Made by a program: the position numbers and the translations under genes. From NCBI GenBank assembly GCA_047614505.1, contig JBLHGQ010000131.1, forward strand, positions 1 through 7,811: a DNA stretch of 7,811 nt. The letters run 5' to 3'. Positions 5,981 to 7,811 of this stretch are shown in pieces. The DNA is from JABDJL01 sp047614505 (lineage in GTDB: Bacteria; Pseudomonadota; Gammaproteobacteria; Xanthomonadales; SZUA-36). The notes beneath the pieces are model-generated. The model ran no database searches and was not told where the DNA came from. It saw only the letters and a list, made by a program, of their open reading frames with translations. Numbering within the stretch: the first letter of the stretch is position 1; the number at the start of each line of letters is the position of its first letter.

Positions 5981-7326
5981 TACCGGGCCCAAAGAATCAA
6001 ATTTAGTGTGAGCTCATCCGCCCAGAAAGAATCCGGCTCTACCTTCTCCAACTTTTCCAGCCAGCGCTTCAGTTGCACGACGGGCTGAATGGTAGATGCT
6101 AAGGAAAATGCTTCGAGCAGACGTTCTTTTGACTCAAAATCTCCGAACACTTCAAGAAATGCATCCCGAATAGAAGCCTTAGCAGTGGATTGCTGACTTT
6201 CAAGCATTGAAAAGTTGATGTCGTTCGGGTCGAGTGGCGTGAACTCGTCGAACAGGTTCAGCAGGCAGAAAAATGGGTGCGATATGACTGATTCATGCCA
6301 GTCAAAGAACAAAAAATCATCATTATTGGCGACGATGTTTGATAAACGAAAATCCAGATTGACGAGAGTATCAGGAATTTCAAACTCTGCTAAAGATGGG
6401 CACATCGAGCCCCACTCCTCGACATAATTCACCAGCATGTCCAGTTCAGAATCATCCAATGTTGTTTTACCGGTCTTAAACGGTGCTGTGCGATCAGAGA
6501 AACTTTGAGAAAATTGGTGAATTTGCTCCAATCCAAAATCGGGGCAATTCAATTGCTGCCATGTTGAAATTGAATCTTTGCTCTCAATCAGCAGTCGCGC
6601 ATAAGATTGCGCGGCGGTTGCATGCCTGTCCTCAGGTACCTCTGCGTATCCCTGGGCACCATAATCAGGCATCAACATCCAGTTTCGGTTTGAATCAGAA
6701 GCCAGAAGTTGCATGATTTTGGTCGGCCATCTGCGGGCGAGTTCTTCCGAAATGGCAACCTCTGATGGGCTGTCTCCCATTGATGCTTTGAAGAATACTT
6801 TTCCGGTATTGCATGGAATAGAAAGTACAGAGGTCAGGACGCCGGATTTTATCTGGCCAATTTCCCCCATCTTGTAGATATCTTGCTTACCAAGCTCCTT
6901 GGTGATCCAACTGGAAGCTTGCTTGAACCAACCGGCAGATTCCCATGGCGGCCTGCTGCCTGGTAACTTGGCATTTTCTGCGTGCAGAAACCAGGAATCC
7001 AGAAACTCATTGCCCTGTGCGCCCGCTTTGCCACTGCTCTGATGAGCTTCAAGGTCATACCAGCGGGCTTCGAACTTTACGTCTGGTGAATATGATTGCA
7101 CTTCGAGCTCACAAATCATGAAATTCGTGCCACGCTGCAGGCGCCGCAATACCGTCACTGTCAGGCCGTATTGACTAAACATTCGTCGACTGATCTCGGC
7201 ATAACTGAGCGCGAACCAGTCCCCTGAGAAAGTCAGACCTGGCAACCTCCATTTCCCATTCTGTTTAACATTCATGATGGCTGGTCGGCTTGGATGCGGA
7301 ATCAAACAGTAACAATTACTAGACAT
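5965..7326 (-). CDS. APH-like phosphotransferase with degenerate Nudix-like N-terminal region
   Basis: This 453-residue soluble protein has no signal peptide. Residues 1-95 resemble a Nudix fold (KWRLPG near 25-30, then a helix ending QYGLTVTVLRRL), but the Nudix box is degenerate: REUxEExGU reads RRMFSQYGL at 47-55, so the metal-binding glutamates are absent. From about residue 150 it resembles the APH/choline kinase fold: a candidate ATP-binding Lys180 in KVFFKAS, the hinge NWMLMPDYG, a catalytic-loop match NLDFRLSN with Asp325 and Asn330, and a metal-site match FFDWHE with Asp342. The usual HGD of the Brenner motif is NLD. The substrate is unknown; small-molecule or cell-envelope precursor phosphorylation is only a family guess. 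The start is ATG at 7326 with AAGGAA at 7339-7344 upstream. An ATG at codon 18 lacks such a site. It follows tatD by 49 bases in the same direction. Confidence 0.7.
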   Translation of the reverse strand: MSSNCYCLIPHPSRPAIMNVKQNGKWRLPGLTFSGDWFALSYAEISRRMFSQYGLTVTVLRRLQRGTNFMICELEVQSYSPDVKFEARWYDLEAHQSSGKAGAQGNEFLDSWFLHAENAKLPGSRPPWESAGWFKQASSWITKELGKQDIYKMGEIGQIKSGVLTSVLSIPCNTGKVFFKASMGDSPSEVAISEELARRWPTKIMQLLASDSNRNWMLMPDYGAQGYAEVPEDRHATAAQSYARLLIESKDSISTWQQLNCPDFGLEQIHQFSQSFSDRTAPFKTGKTTLDDSELDMLVNYVEEWGSMCPSLAEFEIPDTLVNLDFRLSNIVANNDDFLFFDWHESVISHPFFCLLNLFDEFTPLDPNDINFSMLESQQSTAKASIRDAFLEVFGDFESKERLLEAFSLASTIQPVVQLKRWLEKLEKVEPDSFWADELTLNLILWARYYISK

Positions 7327-7338
7327 TTGAAAATTCTC

Positions 7339-7344
7339 TTCCTT
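7339..7344 (-). promoter_or_regulatory. Likely ribosome-binding site of the APH-like gene
   Basis: Read on the minus strand, AAGGAA (within AAAGGAAGAGA) lies 12 bases before the ATG at 7326. The spacing is slightly long, but no comparable purine run precedes the internal ATG at codon 18, so it favours the longer protein. The 49-base tatD-APH gap has an AT-rich ATTAATTATT stretch, but I see no convincing paired promoter boxes. Confidence 0.4.
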
Positions 7345-7375
7345 TTGTTGAATAATTAATCAGAGGGTCTTTAGT

Positions 7376-7811
7376 TTAACCCGCGTTATTGTCGGGTGTT
7401 GGAAGGCGAAAAAACCGCCTCGCATTTTCAGTCGTTTGCAAAGCTAGTTGCTCCGGACTCTGTGAGCGAGAGTTGGCTAGCTCAGTGAGAATCCAGGGCA
7501 ACCACTGCGGTTCATTGCGATTTGATTTCACTTTAGGAGTTAGATTTCGAGGCTTCAAATATGGCGCATCAGTTTCAATCATCAATCGGTTGGCTGGGAT
7601 TTCTGTCATGAACTCTTTCATGTGCGAGCCGCGCCGTTCATCGCAAATCCATCCGGTAATACCGACATAGCAATCAAGATCCAAATACACCGTCAACTCT
7701 TCCCGGGTACCGGTGAAACAATGCACAACAAGGTCTGACAATTTATGCCGCCAGGATTTCAATATCGGATGGAAATCTACGTGCGCATCGCGCAGATGTA
7801 AGAACAATGGT
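7376..7811 (-). CDS. tatD: TatD, metal-dependent 3'-5' exonuclease (C-terminal part; 5' end beyond window)
   Basis: The frame runs off the right edge, so about 145 C-terminal residues of a protein usually near 260 are visible. The match to gammaproteobacterial TatD is strong: PLFLHLRDAHVDF (the first residues are read from the very edge), then VVHCFTGTREEL with a metal-binding histidine, YVGITGWICDERRG, and RLMIETDAPYLKPRNLTPK with the conserved metal-binding aspartate, ending in ENARRFF. TatD enzymes use divalent metals in a TIM barrel to degrade DNA (and some RNA) from the 3' end and are linked to oxidative DNA damage repair. A TTG in frame near 7807 is not the real start because the conserved sequence continues upstream. 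The APH-like gene follows 49 bases downstream and may be cotranscribed. Confidence 0.94.
   Translation of the reverse strand, partial: PLFLHLRDAHVDFHPILKSWRHKLSDLVVHCFTGTREELTVYLDLDCYVGITGWICDERRGSHMKEFMTEIPANRLMIETDAPYLKPRNLTPKVKSNRNEPQWLPWILTELANSRSQSPEQLALQTTENARRFFRLPTPDNNAG

Noticed and set aside
6215..6716. Two plus-strand frames of about 70-77 codons opposite the APH-like gene
   Set aside because: They have no family features or convincing ribosome sites, and the minus-strand frame is continuous over the whole region.
7327..7375. Promoter in the tatD-APH gap
   Set aside because: An AT-rich ATTAATTATT element exists on the minus strand, but no properly spaced -35 box of reasonable quality is visible.
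7389..7670. Plus-strand open frame of 93 codons opposite tatD
   Set aside because: It is antisense to strongly conserved TatD sequence, shows no recognisable domain and is best explained as a shadow frame.
1..7811. CRISPR array, tRNA, rRNA, insertion sequence or phage/defence system
   Set aside because: No spaced direct repeats, tRNA-like cloverleaf, transposase or integrase sequence, or phage or restriction proteins were seen on either strand.

Overview
The window reads as a chromosomal segment of a proteobacterium, most likely a gammaproteobacterium. The evidence is the TatD protein at the right end, which closely matches the enterobacterial/gammaproteobacterial TatD pattern, and the combination of exported DUF885, DUF4399 and S10-type peptidase proteins. 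Base composition looks close to 50% G+C (judged by eye, not counted). Coding density is very high and no gap exceeds about 50 bases. I see no tRNA, rRNA, CRISPR array, insertion sequence or phage gene.

Left part (1-3395, + strand): four tightly overlapping genes for hydroxyproline use. They are the C-terminal end of a FAD-dependent D-amino-acid (D-hydroxyproline type) dehydrogenase, a 4-hydroxyproline 2-epimerase with both catalytic cysteines, a delta1-pyrroline-2-carboxylate reductase of the ornithine cyclodeaminase/mu-crystallin family, and a trans-3-hydroxy-L-proline dehydratase with the diagnostic Cys/Thr active-site pair. Epimerase plus dehydrogenase start trans-4-hydroxy-L-proline breakdown. 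Dehydratase plus reductase turn trans-3-hydroxy-L-proline into L-proline. The set therefore covers both hydroxyproline isomers found in collagen. The later 4-hydroxyproline steps (pyrroline-4-hydroxy-2-carboxylate deaminase, 2-oxoglutarate semialdehyde dehydrogenase), the transporter and the promoter are not in the window.

Middle (3396-5980, + strand): three genes for proteins with Sec signal peptides. They are a DUF885 putative zinc peptidase, a small His-rich DUF4399 protein, and a short protein that looks like an S10 serine carboxypeptidase with its whole middle removed, keeping the N-terminal strand region and the C-terminal catalytic-His region. A 5-bp hairpin containing the Shine-Dalgarno sequence of the DUF885 gene separates this block from the hydroxyproline genes. 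The spacing permits one transcript, so the peptidase may feed peptide-derived hydroxyproline to the pathway (inference).

Right part (5965-7811, - strand): a partial tatD (3'-5' exonuclease), then a 453-residue protein with a degenerate Nudix-like N-terminus and an APH/choline-kinase-like C-terminal domain with an altered Brenner motif. This block converges on the + strand genes with a 16-bp overlap of coding ends.

The most unusual items are the gutted S10 peptidase reading frame, the Nudix-like/APH-like fusion lacking canonical Nudix acids, and the close linkage of a dual hydroxyproline pathway to an exported DUF885 peptidase.
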